Part shown: piece by piece, positions 55,335 to 63,567 of the stretch | How the letters are laid out: each line of letters opens with the position of its first letter | How positions within the stretch are numbered: the first letter of the stretch is position 1 | Assembly: GCA_021498095.1 (NCBI GenBank) | Contig: JAIZWK010000001.1 | Location: 864,448 to 928,447, forward strand | Direction of reading: 5' to 3' | DNA from: Candidatus Harpocratesius repetitus | GTDB lineage: Archaea > Asgardarchaeota > Lokiarchaeia > Sigyniarchaeales > Promethearchaeaceae | DNA: 64,000 nt | The notes under the pieces: model-generated | What the model saw: the letters and a program-made list of their open reading frames with translations, nothing else | The model's database searches: none | Told to the model about the DNA's origin: nothing | Position numbers and translations under genes: made by a program

Positions 55335-55434
55335 ATTGAATAATTTGAAAGAATGAATAAATAACTCAAAGTAAATTGATAAAAGATAAATAAAAAGAAT
55401 AAAAGCCAAAAAAAGAATTACTCGATATATCATA

Positions 55435-55872
55435 TCATACCAAAGAACCCATGAAGTCTAATTCAGGAACTAAGGAATATAGACAGTACAATAAAAGTAA
55501 ACTGATAAAGGAGATCCAAGTTGCATCTCGCCAATCCATTCCCGCAATAAACTTTAAAATCACCATAAACACAAAAAATACGACAATTGGAACCAATTGA
55601 ACAACATAGTTCCTTCCTTGTCCTGGAGTAATTAAATTTCTAAGACTTGAAAATAAATCTCCTAATAATCCTAAAATAAAACCTGCTCCACTTCCAACTA
55701 ATGGCACTAAAATTACTAAAATAATAGCTGCAATGAGAAGAATGAACTTTTTATCCACTGCATATGACTTTGATATAATCAATCGTGCAGAAAGCCACAA
55801 CATTAACCATAATAATATGCTCGCGATGAGAATATATACGATGGTAAGAAAGATATCGGTTTGAAGAATCAT
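55435..55872 (-). CDS. Small integral membrane protein, four helices
   Basis: 145 residues with four hydrophobic segments (about 7-29, 42-60, 92-112, 119-138) and few charged residues. A Gly-rich stretch GSGAGFILGLLGDLF lies in the second hairpin. No family is recognised. It is convergent with the TrmJ-like gene and on the same strand as another small membrane protein 144 bases upstream; the two could form a unit. Confidence 0.65.
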   Translation of the reverse strand: MILQTDIFLTIVYILIASILLWLMLWLSARLIISKSYAVDKKFILLIAAIILVILVPLVGSGAGFILGLLGDLFSSLRNLITPGQGRNYVVQLVPIVVFFVFMVILKFIAGMDWRDATWISFISLLLLYCLYSLVPELDFMGSLV

Positions 55873-56016
55873 ACAATCATATTTTATAATTCTAGAACAT
55901 TTAAAAATGAGATGAAAATTAAATGGAGATAGAAATGAAAGAAAAAAATGTAAGAAAGAGATTTGGATTAAATTTTAACAATAAATGCTATAATAAATGT
56001 TATCAAATTTCGAAAA

Positions 56017-56274
56017 TTACCAAATTCCACGAGCGATTAAGATCATATCCAATCCAAATCCAACAAAGATTCCCGCTAAGATCAAAGTTATAGCTGTGAA
56101 TTTTACCGAATCTCTTTCGGGTCGTTTATACTGTGTAAAGAGAATCAATAAGAAAAAGGTCAAAATTCCTAGGATTAGCAAAATCCAACCCCAAAATCCA
56201 TTGTAATCCATATTTTGAAATGTTTCTTTTATACTTTGACCCCATTCTTGAAGAACATTATTTTGAAATAGCAT
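56017..56274 (-). CDS. Small two-helix membrane protein
   Basis: 85 residues with two hydrophobic segments (about 26-47 and 59-82) joined by a charged loop, TQYKRPERDSVK. No family recognised. It lies between a GTPase gene (90 bases upstream, same strand) and the four-helix membrane protein, so all three may be transcribed together. Confidence 0.55.
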   Translation of the reverse strand: MLFQNNVLQEWGQSIKETFQNMDYNGFWGWILLILGILTFFLLILFTQYKRPERDSVKFTAITLILAGIFVGFGLDMILIARGIW

Positions 56275-56364
56275 GAAATATCAAATCAAAACAAATTGCC
56301 GGGCTTTAAAAAAATTATGAATCGAATTATTGAGCATCAAAGAAAAAAATTTTATTTCAATTTA

Positions 56365-56928
56365 TCAATTGTTAATCAGAGCTTCATATAATTTAATAAA
56401 AACTTCTTCCACACCTTCAAAAGTTTTTGATGAAACAAATAAATGGGCATAAAATTTATCCTTATTTGGAAATGTTTGCAGGCGCGCTTCAAATTGAGTG
56501 CGAAATTGCTCAATAATATCATTTGATGAAATTAGATCTTTTTTAGCACCTACTAATATTATTGGTATGTCTGGATTTTCATTTAAAATTAATTGATTCC
56601 ATTTCTCAATACTATCAAATGATTTATACCTGGTGAGATCATACATGATTATCGCACCCTTTATACCTTTAATATATGAATCATGAAGGAATTGGAATCT
56701 TTCTTGTCCACCAAGATCAAAAGTCAATAAAGATTCAGAATTTGATTGAGGATAAGCCGAGATTTGAGAATCTTCATTTGGTTTCATTTCCACACATGCA
56801 AAGTCCACCCCTACCGTCATTTTAGATGATTCATTAAAATTATGATGGCATTTTGCTTCGAGTAGAGTCGATTTACCAACACCACCTTCACCTAGAAGTG
56901 CAATTTTGATCAAACGAGGAGAACCCAT
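56365..56928 (-). CDS. Ras/Rab-like small GTPase
   Basis: 187 residues, one GTPase domain. P-loop GEGGVGKS (13-20), switch I Thr38, DLGGQE (71-76), G5 SSK (166-168). The guanine-specificity motif NKxD is GAKKD (127-131), with Ala for Asn, so guanine selectivity may be weakened. The GG of DLGGQE also differs from DTAGQE, resembling Arf/Rag-type GTPases. No C-terminal Cys for lipid attachment. Asgard genomes have many such genes. It starts upstream of two small membrane proteins. Confidence 0.92.
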   Translation of the reverse strand: MGSPRLIKIALLGEGGVGKSTLLEAKCHHNFNESSKMTVGVDFACVEMKPNEDSQISAYPQSNSESLLTFDLGGQERFQFLHDSYIKGIKGAIIMYDLTRYKSFDSIEKWNQLILNENPDIPIILVGAKKDLISSNDIIEQFRTQFEARLQTFPNKDKFYAHLFVSSKTFEGVEEVFIKLYEALINN

Positions 56929-57064
56929 TATGAAATATTTGTTCAGTATACTTAAAAAATAAGAGGATTTTCATGATAACTTTATAAAATTGAGCAAATT
57001 CGATTCCATCTTTTATAAGCTAATAAATTCATTTATATTGATCTTTATATAAGTTAAATTAGAA

Positions 57065-57523
57065 ATGAGTTGTGATGCTGGAACTATTATTCTTATTGCT
57101 ACAGATTTGAAATTCTATGAAATTTTAGATTCTCATCTCAAATTCTTATATAATATCATACCTTTGGATAATTTTGATGATATAGATGTTCTAGATCCTT
57201 CTTGGAATATAAAGCTCTTCTTTTTGAATACAGATCGCCCATGGATAGGTTTAAAAGATATTCTGGAGAAAATCAAAGAGTCAGAGTACTATATGAATAT
57301 TCCTGTTATTGGATTGTCTTTAAAAAAACATTATCATGAGATAGAAGAAAAAGTGAAGCATATGTTTGAAGATATTTTGCTAATGCCTTGCGGTTCTGAA
57401 GATCTGCTAACGAGGGTAGATATTTGGATTAAAACGTATGATGTTATGTGCTCTGATGAATTTGAAAGTAAAACTTTTCAAATAAATATCCCTTCTGAAA
57501 ATTCGGAGAATTTTAAAAATTAA
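57065..57523 (+). CDS. Receiver-like (REC-fold) protein lacking a clear phospho-acceptor
   Basis: 152 residues with the alternating beta/alpha pattern of response-regulator receivers: TIILIATDLKFYEILDSHL, IKLFFLNTDRPW, IPVIGLSLKKHYHEIEEKVK, LMPCGSEDLLTRVD. The position that should hold the phosphorylated Asp (third strand) reads FFLNTD, with Asn-Thr-Asp rather than the usual D. The conserved Lys region is replaced by MPCG. It may be a pseudo-receiver. No output domain. Divergent from the GTPase gene. Confidence 0.55.
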   Translation: MSCDAGTIILIATDLKFYEILDSHLKFLYNIIPLDNFDDIDVLDPSWNIKLFFLNTDRPWIGLKDILEKIKESEYYMNIPVIGLSLKKHYHEIEEKVKHMFEDILLMPCGSEDLLTRVDIWIKTYDVMCSDEFESKTFQINIPSENSENFKN

Positions 57524-57593
57524 ATACCGATAATGGTTATTTTATTTATTTTGTCGCTCATCACAAACAATTTTTAAGCATTCTTTAATAAAG

Positions 57594-58484
57594 TTATATT
57601 TCTTCTTCATTTTGAAAAAAATGCAGTTGAGAGACGAATTCTTTTTCCCATTGTTCCCAAGCAGATTTAAGAGCTGCTTTAACAGGCGTTAAAATTTTGG
57701 AAGTCAACTCTATTTTTTTTGAATTTTGAGTAAGCTCTGGAAAAAATTCTTTAGATTCATCAAGCAAATGCTCAATTAAAGTGGTAATAATAAATTGATA
57801 ATAATGATCTACTTCTTCATTTAGTAATAGTTCTTTTTTTGTGAGTGAATATATTTTAAAGCCATCTTTAAAATGAGAAATGATTTTTCCTTGAACTTCC
57901 AGATGATTAAGTAAGACTTCAACGATGTCCAAAGGAATATCGAGAAATCCTTGAATCTGATATTTATCTGCATATCTTTCACTTAAATAATCTATTAATT
58001 GCATCTGCCAATTTTCGAGTTTAAATAATATTTCATGTGGTGAAATTTTCAAATCTAGTGAGTTTTCTAATTCACTATCAATGATAATGCTATTTGAAAG
58101 ATTTGGGAATTCATTTTGTTGAATGGTGGATTCATTTTTAGCAATTTTTACCATATTCAATTTATCACTTAATTCAGTTAGAATAATTTGTTGCGCTTTC
58201 AATTGTTCAGTGAATTTACTCATGCTTTCATTGAATTGATCTGCAAAATATCTAATATCTTCTGAATTTTGAGACTCTGGATGTAAAAATTGTTTCAGTT
58301 TATTGCTTTTCATGTTTTGTTTTCTTTCATTTAAGATTTGGGAGCGTAATTCCAGTAACTGATTAGGAGACATGCCTGAACCGAAAATCCGCTTTAATTC
58401 GTTTTGAACTTGTCGGATGGAGAGTTGTGTTTCCAGTAAGGTTTTTGCATATGGATATTTATTAGGATTTTTTTTTCGAGGCAT
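57594..58484 (-). CDS. Coiled-coil protein, unknown, behind two palindromes
   Basis: About 296 residues from MPRKKNPNKYPYAK; the longer frame starting at 58502 has its ATG inside a palindrome and is unlikely. N-terminal basic helices (RQVQNELKRIFGSGMSPNQL) look able to bind DNA, then a coiled coil (about 80-125), then a helical region with a winged-helix-like stretch (VEVLLNHLEVQGKIISHF). No family recognised. Two AAATAACA/TGTTATTT palindromes precede the gene, suggesting autoregulation. Confidence 0.65.
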   Translation of the reverse strand: MPRKKNPNKYPYAKTLLETQLSIRQVQNELKRIFGSGMSPNQLLELRSQILNERKQNMKSNKLKQFLHPESQNSEDIRYFADQFNESMSKFTEQLKAQQIILTELSDKLNMVKIAKNESTIQQNEFPNLSNSIIIDSELENSLDLKISPHEILFKLENWQMQLIDYLSERYADKYQIQGFLDIPLDIVEVLLNHLEVQGKIISHFKDGFKIYSLTKKELLLNEEVDHYYQFIITTLIEHLLDESKEFFPELTQNSKKIELTSKILTPVKAALKSAWEQWEKEFVSQLHFFQNEEEI

Positions 58485-58493
58485 AATACAATA

Positions 58494-58587
58494 AAATAAC
58501 ATTTGTTATTTATCATTTTTGAAAACATGCTTTTTTCAAGGAGCTGATTGAATTAAATCGTTTTTTTAAAATAACATTATGTTATTT
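58494..58587. promoter_or_regulatory. Two related palindromes, candidate operators
   Basis: AAATAACATTTGTTATTT at 58494-58511 (8-base arms, 2-base centre) and AAATAACATTATGTTATTT at 58569-58587 (same arms, 3-base centre). Both arms match exactly. They lie just upstream of the coiled-coil gene start at 58484; the first would cover its promoter proximal region, the second is about 76 bases further up. Confidence 0.65.
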
Positions 58588-58654
58588 ATTTTTTAAAATG
58601 AATTAAAAAAAATATCCATGAAAGTAAAGAATGAAAAGATAAATGAAAAAAGAC

Positions 58655-59455
58655 TTATGCTTTGAACTTTACTTCATTTTTTAAGATTTCTTTATCAATT
58701 TCAATTATTCGATTTAAGACGCCTTTTCTTAGGGTGTGAAGTCGAATTAATCTTGAATTTAACTTTTTATCTTTAGGAATTTCAAGTTCAGTAATTTCAT
58801 AGCTGTTTTGCATAATTATAGATTTCCAATGTGAAGGTATTTCATCCCGAAAATCCCCTGCAATTTCATCTAATAAGTCATTTAGCATTGATTCTGTGTT
58901 TGGTAACTTCAGTGAAGCAAATTTTAGCTTGTTGGTTGCTGAAGAGTCTTCTGGATTTTTTGAACTAGGGCGTGGTGGCTTCTTTTTGATCTTTAAAACA
59001 ACAGACTTATCTGAACTTGTGAAACTTAGCAAAATATAAACATAAGATGTTCCTTTTAATGCTAATTCCATCAATTTTTCTCGTTCAATCTTCTTTGCTG
59101 TTTTAATTTCTGTTGTGTAATTTTTAGTTTGACCTTTGCTTTTAACAGGATACCATTCTTTTGGAAAACCAAGCTTATCTAATAGTGGTGCAAAATCCAC
59201 TCCACCAATTATATTTCCAGTAACGTTTATTTCATCATCTGTACAAGCTTTTAATGCAAATCTTAATAACAAATCTTCATATTCATGCGATGCCCAGAGC
59301 GAAATTTTAGTTTTAGTCTTTGATATTTTAATGACCGGACCTTCAAACATTCCTTTGGAATATCTGGTGAAATGTTTATGCACATCAGGTGCATTTTTCA
59401 CGGGATCATCCACATTGGGATTATTGACAAGTTTCATAAGAAAGTGATCTGACAT
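58655..59455 (-). CDS. Conserved-looking protein of unknown function
   Basis: About 266 residues from the ATG at 59455, which has a GAGAGGAAA ribosome site; a start eight codons upstream is weaker. The N-terminal half has beta strands and helices (PVIKISKTKTKISLWASHEY, EDLLLRFALKACTDDEINVT); a Lys/Pro/Ser linker (KIKKKPPRPSSKNPEDSS) leads to a helical C-terminus. No family recognised and no membrane segment. It follows the coiled-coil gene's operator region on the same strand. Confidence 0.65.
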   Translation of the reverse strand: MSDHFLMKLVNNPNVDDPVKNAPDVHKHFTRYSKGMFEGPVIKISKTKTKISLWASHEYEDLLLRFALKACTDDEINVTGNIIGGVDFAPLLDKLGFPKEWYPVKSKGQTKNYTTEIKTAKKIEREKLMELALKGTSYVYILLSFTSSDKSVVLKIKKKPPRPSSKNPEDSSATNKLKFASLKLPNTESMLNDLLDEIAGDFRDEIPSHWKSIIMQNSYEITELEIPKDKKLNSRLIRLHTLRKGVLNRIIEIDKEILKNEVKFKA

Positions 59456-59870
59456 GATATTTTCCTCTCGATGAATCAAATTATTCCAATTGTTCTAAAT
59501 AATATGAATTGATTGTATTTAACCTAAATAATTTTGGAATACTTTAGAGAAAATTAAAATTTGTGGTTCAAATGGAACAAATGGAATTATTTAAAGTAAA
59601 TCAAAGCAAAAAAAAAAACACAAAGAATTCCGTTATAAAATCATAAAAAATCAGAAAAAAAACACAAGAGAAATTAAAAAAAATCAGAAATAAAGTTGAA
59701 AATACATCTAAAAGAAATTATACCCAAAATCAAAAGCAAATGTTTTTATATTATTCGATTGTTATTAATATTAATTTAACGTTTGAATTATCTTAATTTT
59801 CAATAACGTTATAATAAATATGATCTATTCAAAAATTTAAAAATCACATAATAATTCAAAGGTTTTCTAT
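59456..59870. other. AT-rich gap upstream of the MBL-fold gene
   Basis: About 415 bases with long A runs. A perfect 10-base palindrome, ATAACGTTAT, lies at 59803-59812, about 60 bases before the next start; it shares the ATAAC half-site with the palindromes at 58494 and 58569. Nothing else stands out. Confidence 0.45.
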
Positions 59871-60830
59871 ATGAATATTCAATCTCCCGTAAACACTCAT
59901 TTGTCATTACAATCCATTCATGTTCAAGAATTTCCACCTTTTGATTCTTCTTATTTTAAGATTTCAACAATCCATTCTGTTATTCATGTAATCAAGCCAA
60001 AGCACGTGGGATACGATGAATCAAATGTAGTATTAATTGAACTAAACTCTGGAATAATTCTCATAGATTCTTTTATTTCACCAAAGGCAAATGCTCAACT
60101 TATTGCATTTGTAGAAAAACATCTTCATAAACCAATACAGTATTTAATTAACAGCCATTCTCATATTGATCATTTAATGGGCTATCTCTCCTTCAACTCG
60201 AATATTCCAATTCTGGCAGGAGTTCAATCGTTTAAACACATGTCAGGTAAAGGATTCTCAATCCTGAAACAATGGGCAAATAATATGAAAGATTCTTTTC
60301 ATAACATCGTGATGGAATATATTAATGAAGAAAATCCTAATTCTATTGAATGCTTGGAAGAAGTAATTAAATTATTCCAATTAAGTAAAATGTCGAATTT
60401 TAACTTTCGATTACCAAATTTGCTAATTGAAGATCACATTTATTTAACTGGCGATAAAATTTCAGTTGACATTCAAAATGTAGGTCCGGCATTTACTGAA
60501 GAAGATTTAATTATACAGATACCTGAGCTTAAAACTGCATTTCTTGGACCTCTCTTATGTCAAGGTTGTCTCAATGCTTCAAAGTTGGTTGAATTTGTTC
60601 AACAAGCTAATTCATTAAACAATATTATCAATATTTTAACTAAGATCGCAAAAGATGATATAAATATCTTTTTAAGTAGCTCTGGAAAAGTATGGGAAAA
60701 ATGCGAAGTTTTAGAATTTCGCGAAATGTTAATTCATTTACAAGAAAATTCTCATGCTAATTTATTAAAAAATAACACTTCATCAACTAATATCTTTCCT
60801 CCTTTATCCAAATTTGTGATGAGAATATAG
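59871..60830 (+). CDS. Metallo-beta-lactamase-fold protein with lost metal ligands
   Basis: 319 residues. The first metal motif is intact: NSHSHIDH (His96, His98, Asp100, His101). The usual GPAHT loop is GPAFT (Phe208 in place of the metal His) and the usual GDLL is GPLL (Asp lost, Pro227). So one metal site should be broken. The fold is otherwise full length and soluble, most like the hydrolases with a GPAHTxGD motif. It may bind rather than hydrolyse, or use one metal. Start at the ATG after CAAAGG. Confidence 0.8.
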   Translation: MNIQSPVNTHLSLQSIHVQEFPPFDSSYFKISTIHSVIHVIKPKHVGYDESNVVLIELNSGIILIDSFISPKANAQLIAFVEKHLHKPIQYLINSHSHIDHLMGYLSFNSNIPILAGVQSFKHMSGKGFSILKQWANNMKDSFHNIVMEYINEENPNSIECLEEVIKLFQLSKMSNFNFRLPNLLIEDHIYLTGDKISVDIQNVGPAFTEEDLIIQIPELKTAFLGPLLCQGCLNASKLVEFVQQANSLNNIINILTKIAKDDINIFLSSSGKVWEKCEVLEFREMLIHLQENSHANLLKNNTSSTNIFPPLSKFVMRI

Positions 60831-61037
60831 AACACTTAAATTAAAAAAAAGCAAAATTGAATTGTAAGCATTCATTCAATAAATTAAAATTTGCCCCATA
60901 TTTTTTTGATTAATGAAAATTTGAAAATGGAATATTTAACTCAGTAATGATGACTCAGATTCATAAAATATTAATTATTTATCATTTAAGGATTTATAAT
61001 CATATTAAAAAAAAAATATAGCCACGTTCTCTAGGTG

Positions 61038-61787
61038 ATGCCTATCTCCAATACTCAAAAATCCGGTGAGACAAGTGGGTCTTCTTCGCATACTTCCAAG
61101 ACGCACAAACATCACGAATGTAAATCAAAAAATAAATCAGAAGGCGTAATTTCTTTTAAAGATGTTATGCAAAGTAAACCTAAATTCTTGATTTTTTCTC
61201 TATTATCAATGTTCCCAGAACTTAGTTTGAAACAATTGAAGGAATTTACCAGTAAATCAAAATCGACCATCTCAATACATCTCTCAGACATGGAACGTAT
61301 GGGATTAGTCCGAGTTGCAAGAGAAGAAAAAGCACGTGGTTCTATTCCAACAAAATACTTTCGATTAGTCGAAGATTATGAAGAAAAAATCGCAAGACGT
61401 AAATGTGAAAATCATGAAGATCGTATAGCTGAATTTAAAGAGTTTTTGCAAATACATCAATCCTTTGCACAAGTTCAATCTCAATTATTAAGCAAATGGT
61501 TAAAATATTTGTCTGCACTTGAAAAACGTTTAGATTCTAATCAAGATCCTGTTGTCATTGAGGAAATTTCCTCTTTAAAAGCTGAAAAAGGAAGACTTTC
61601 GGTTGTTTCTTTTTATACAGATAGTATTGCAGCAGAAATGCGTAAAGGTCTATGGCCAATTTATAAAAAAGCAGAACATGATAATAAGGAGGCAGATAAA
61701 CCTGATCCAGTTGTACATCCATATTTTATTGGTGTTCAAATACTCCCAATAAAGCGCGCATTTGATTATTTCTTTGAAAATGAATAA
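61038..61787 (+). CDS. Winged-helix transcriptional regulator with His/Ser-rich tail
   Basis: 249 residues. The first 35 are low complexity (Ser, His, Lys). The wHTH spans about 45-115: FLIFSLLSMFPELSLKQLKE, STISIHLSDMERMGLVRVAR, with a wing. The C-terminal half is helical and may dimerise. An ArsR/MarR-like role is assumed. GTG at 61035 directly precedes the chosen ATG. No partner evident. Confidence 0.8.
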   Translation: MPISNTQKSGETSGSSSHTSKTHKHHECKSKNKSEGVISFKDVMQSKPKFLIFSLLSMFPELSLKQLKEFTSKSKSTISIHLSDMERMGLVRVAREEKARGSIPTKYFRLVEDYEEKIARRKCENHEDRIAEFKEFLQIHQSFAQVQSQLLSKWLKYLSALEKRLDSNQDPVVIEEISSLKAEKGRLSVVSFYTDSIAAEMRKGLWPIYKKAEHDNKEADKPDPVVHPYFIGVQILPIKRAFDYFFENE

Positions 61788-61897
61788 GATGATAATTTAA
61801 TTTAAGTTTGTATATTGCAAATATTGAAACGCAAAATTTTTTTTATCATGATACGTTTATTTTCCTATTCTTTACTGTTTTTCTAAGGTGACCATCG

Positions 61898-62416
61898 ATT
61901 CCTACAGAGAAAAAGAAAACGTTATCTGCAACATTAAAAGCTGTTTTAAAAGATTTTGGTGGACCGGAAGCTCTCAAAATTGCCAAAATCTTACTAGATG
62001 CTGGTGATGAAACCACTGATGAGAAAATTGCCGAATTAAGTAAAGTTAAACTCAATGTAGTTCGAAAAATTCTCTATATATTAAATGAGAATAAATTAAC
62101 TGAGTTTAAGCGAGTCCGGGATAAGCGTTCAGGCTGGTTCGTATACTTTTGGAATGAATCATTCGACAATTTGCCCTTATTGTTACAAGAACGTAGGGAA
62201 ATGGTTATCGAAAAATTAGAATCTCGAATGAAGTATGAAGAACAGAATTATTTCTTTCAATGTAGCAATGGATGTGAAGGACGATATGTCTTTATTGAAG
62301 CAATGGATTATAATTTTATTTGTCCTGTTTGTCAACAAGGTCAATTAGTTGCTGATGAGAACAAGAAAAAAGTGCAATTTCTCAAAGATTCAATAATAAA
62401 ATTAAGAAATTTATAA
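61898..62416 (+). CDS. tfe: Transcription initiation factor E alpha (TFE), apparent AUU start
   Basis: 172 residues if read from the ATT at 61898. N-terminal winged helix (LKAVLKDFGGPEALKIAKIL and VVRKILYILNENKLTEFKRV), a coiled region, and a C-terminal zinc ribbon (CSNGC and CPVC). TFE stabilises the melted archaeal promoter complex. The frame has no ATG, GTG or TTG before the conserved fold; an in-frame TGA ends at 61891. A Shine-Dalgarno AAGGTGA (61885-61891) stands six bases before the ATT, and the product would begin (M)PTEKKK. Either a rare AUU start, or an assembly error for ATG. An internal TTG at 62171 would lose the wing. Confidence 0.88.
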   Translation: MPTEKKKTLSATLKAVLKDFGGPEALKIAKILLDAGDETTDEKIAELSKVKLNVVRKILYILNENKLTEFKRVRDKRSGWFVYFWNESFDNLPLLLQERREMVIEKLESRMKYEEQNYFFQCSNGCEGRYVFIEAMDYNFICPVCQQGQLVADENKKKVQFLKDSIIKLRNL

Positions 62417-62542
62417 AAATTCATTTTTCATTTATTTATTTTTGTCTTTATACACTTTTATTTAGCACATAATTCGGAATTTATAATTTTAATTCCAAAA
62501 ATAAATATAGCCGGTCTCTATTATTAGATCATATATTAATCA

Positions 62543-62875
62543 ATGAGGGATAATAAAAACATGGATTCAAACACTTATATTGTCAAAATTAATTCGGCAT
62601 TGTCGAATAAGCCTTTTTTTATTAAAATTGATGATCCTTCGCTGAGTGTTGACACAATTTTTAACGAAGCTATCATTCAACTAAAAAATGCGGGAAAACC
62701 ACTTGAAAGTCAGCAATTAGCTCAATTATATGAACGACATCAGATCTTTAATTCAGGCAATATTGTTCAAAAAGGCGATCTATTCTCAGACCTTATCAAG
62801 AAAAAACAAGTAGTTGGGGATCAAGAAGTAAAAATTGCTGAGTTAGATTTAGTTACATCTCATTCTGGAGGATAA
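62543..62875 (+). CDS. Ubiquitin-like protein with C-terminal Gly-Gly
   Basis: 110 residues (104 from the second Met at 62561). The predicted order, beta hairpin, helix (DTIFNEAIIQLKNAG), then strands and short helix, fits a beta-grasp fold: YIVKINSAL, PFFIKIDDPS, QEVKIAELDL. The protein ends SHSGG, with the diglycine that ubiquitin-like modifiers use for E1 activation. No precursor tail follows, so no protease is needed. E1/E2-like genes are not in this window. It sits between TFE and a cyclophilin gene. A coincidental GG end cannot be excluded. Confidence 0.65.
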   Translation: MRDNKNMDSNTYIVKINSALSNKPFFIKIDDPSLSVDTIFNEAIIQLKNAGKPLESQQLAQLYERHQIFNSGNIVQKGDLFSDLIKKKQVVGDQEVKIAELDLVTSHSGG

Positions 62876-63063
62876 TTCTTTATCTTTTTATCCTTTTTTT
62901 ATTCATTTTATTATTCTAGCTTATCATTTATTATATATTTACAAAATAGTAATCTACTAAGAGATGAAGAAATAAATTGCTTTTTCTTTTATCAAATTGA
63001 ATACTTTCGATCAATTCCATAACTTTTCAAGGAATCATGGATTTTATTGCTTAAGTGATTACT

Positions 63064-63504
63064 ATGAAATCAAATCCGCGTGTGATAATGGAAACGAGTA
63101 AAGGAACTTTACTGATTGAATTGTATTCGGAACATGCACCGGGAACTGTGGCTAATTTTCTTAAATTAGTTAATCAAAAGTTTTATGATGGGTTGACTTT
63201 CCATCGAGTTATCCCTGATTTTGTTGTTCAAGGGGGATGTCCTCATGGAGATGGTACTGGCGGTCCGGGATGGACTATTAAGTGCGAAACTGAGGGTAAT
63301 CCATTAATTCACAAGCCTGGTGCGTTAAGCATGGCTCATCGTGGAAAAGATACAGGTGGATCTCAATTCTTCATTGTACTTAATCGAGAAAATACCAAAC
63401 ATCTTGATGGAAAACATACAGTATTTGGTCAAGTCGTTAGTGGGATGGAATTAATATCAAAAATTGAACAAGGCGATCGAATGCTGAAAGTAGAAGAGAT
63501 TTAA
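63064..63504 (+). CDS. Peptidyl-prolyl cis-trans isomerase, cyclophilin type
   Basis: 146 residues from the ATG at 63064 (a GTG lies three codons upstream). Full cyclophilin domain: [13 protein letters not shown] with the catalytic Arg, GSQFFIVL, and [13 protein letters not shown] (His in place of the common Trp before LDG-type loop). No signal peptide, so cytosolic. Cyclophilins speed proline isomerisation during folding. It lies 63 bases upstream of the Rio2 gene on the same strand and could share its transcript. Confidence 0.95.
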   Translation: MKSNPRVIMETSKGTLLIELYSEHAPGTVANFLKLVNQKFYDGLTFHRVIPDFVVQGGCPHGDGTGGPGWTIKCETEGNPLIHKPGALSMAHRGKDTGGSQFFIVLNRENTKHLDGKHTVFGQVVSGMELISKIEQGDRMLKVEEI

Positions 63505-63567
63505 TCCTTTTTTTCTTCTTTCTTGATTAATATTAAATAAATTTAAGAAATAGGCGTTGATATTAAA

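Noticed and set aside
55209..55433. Minus-strand 74-codon hydrophobic frame after the TrmJ gene
   Set aside because: Half of it overlaps the TrmJ coding sequence antisense and the rest is AT-rich sequence that reads as Leu/Ile/Phe by chance; no ribosome site.
59600..59720. Possible CRISPR-like or tandem A-rich repeats (AAATCAGAAA, AAAAAAACAC)
   Set aside because: The similarities are only poly-A-rich words; no regular spacing or constant repeat.
61846..62055. Minus-strand 69-codon frame
   Set aside because: It lies antisense to the start of the TFE gene; the TFE frame has clear family motifs.
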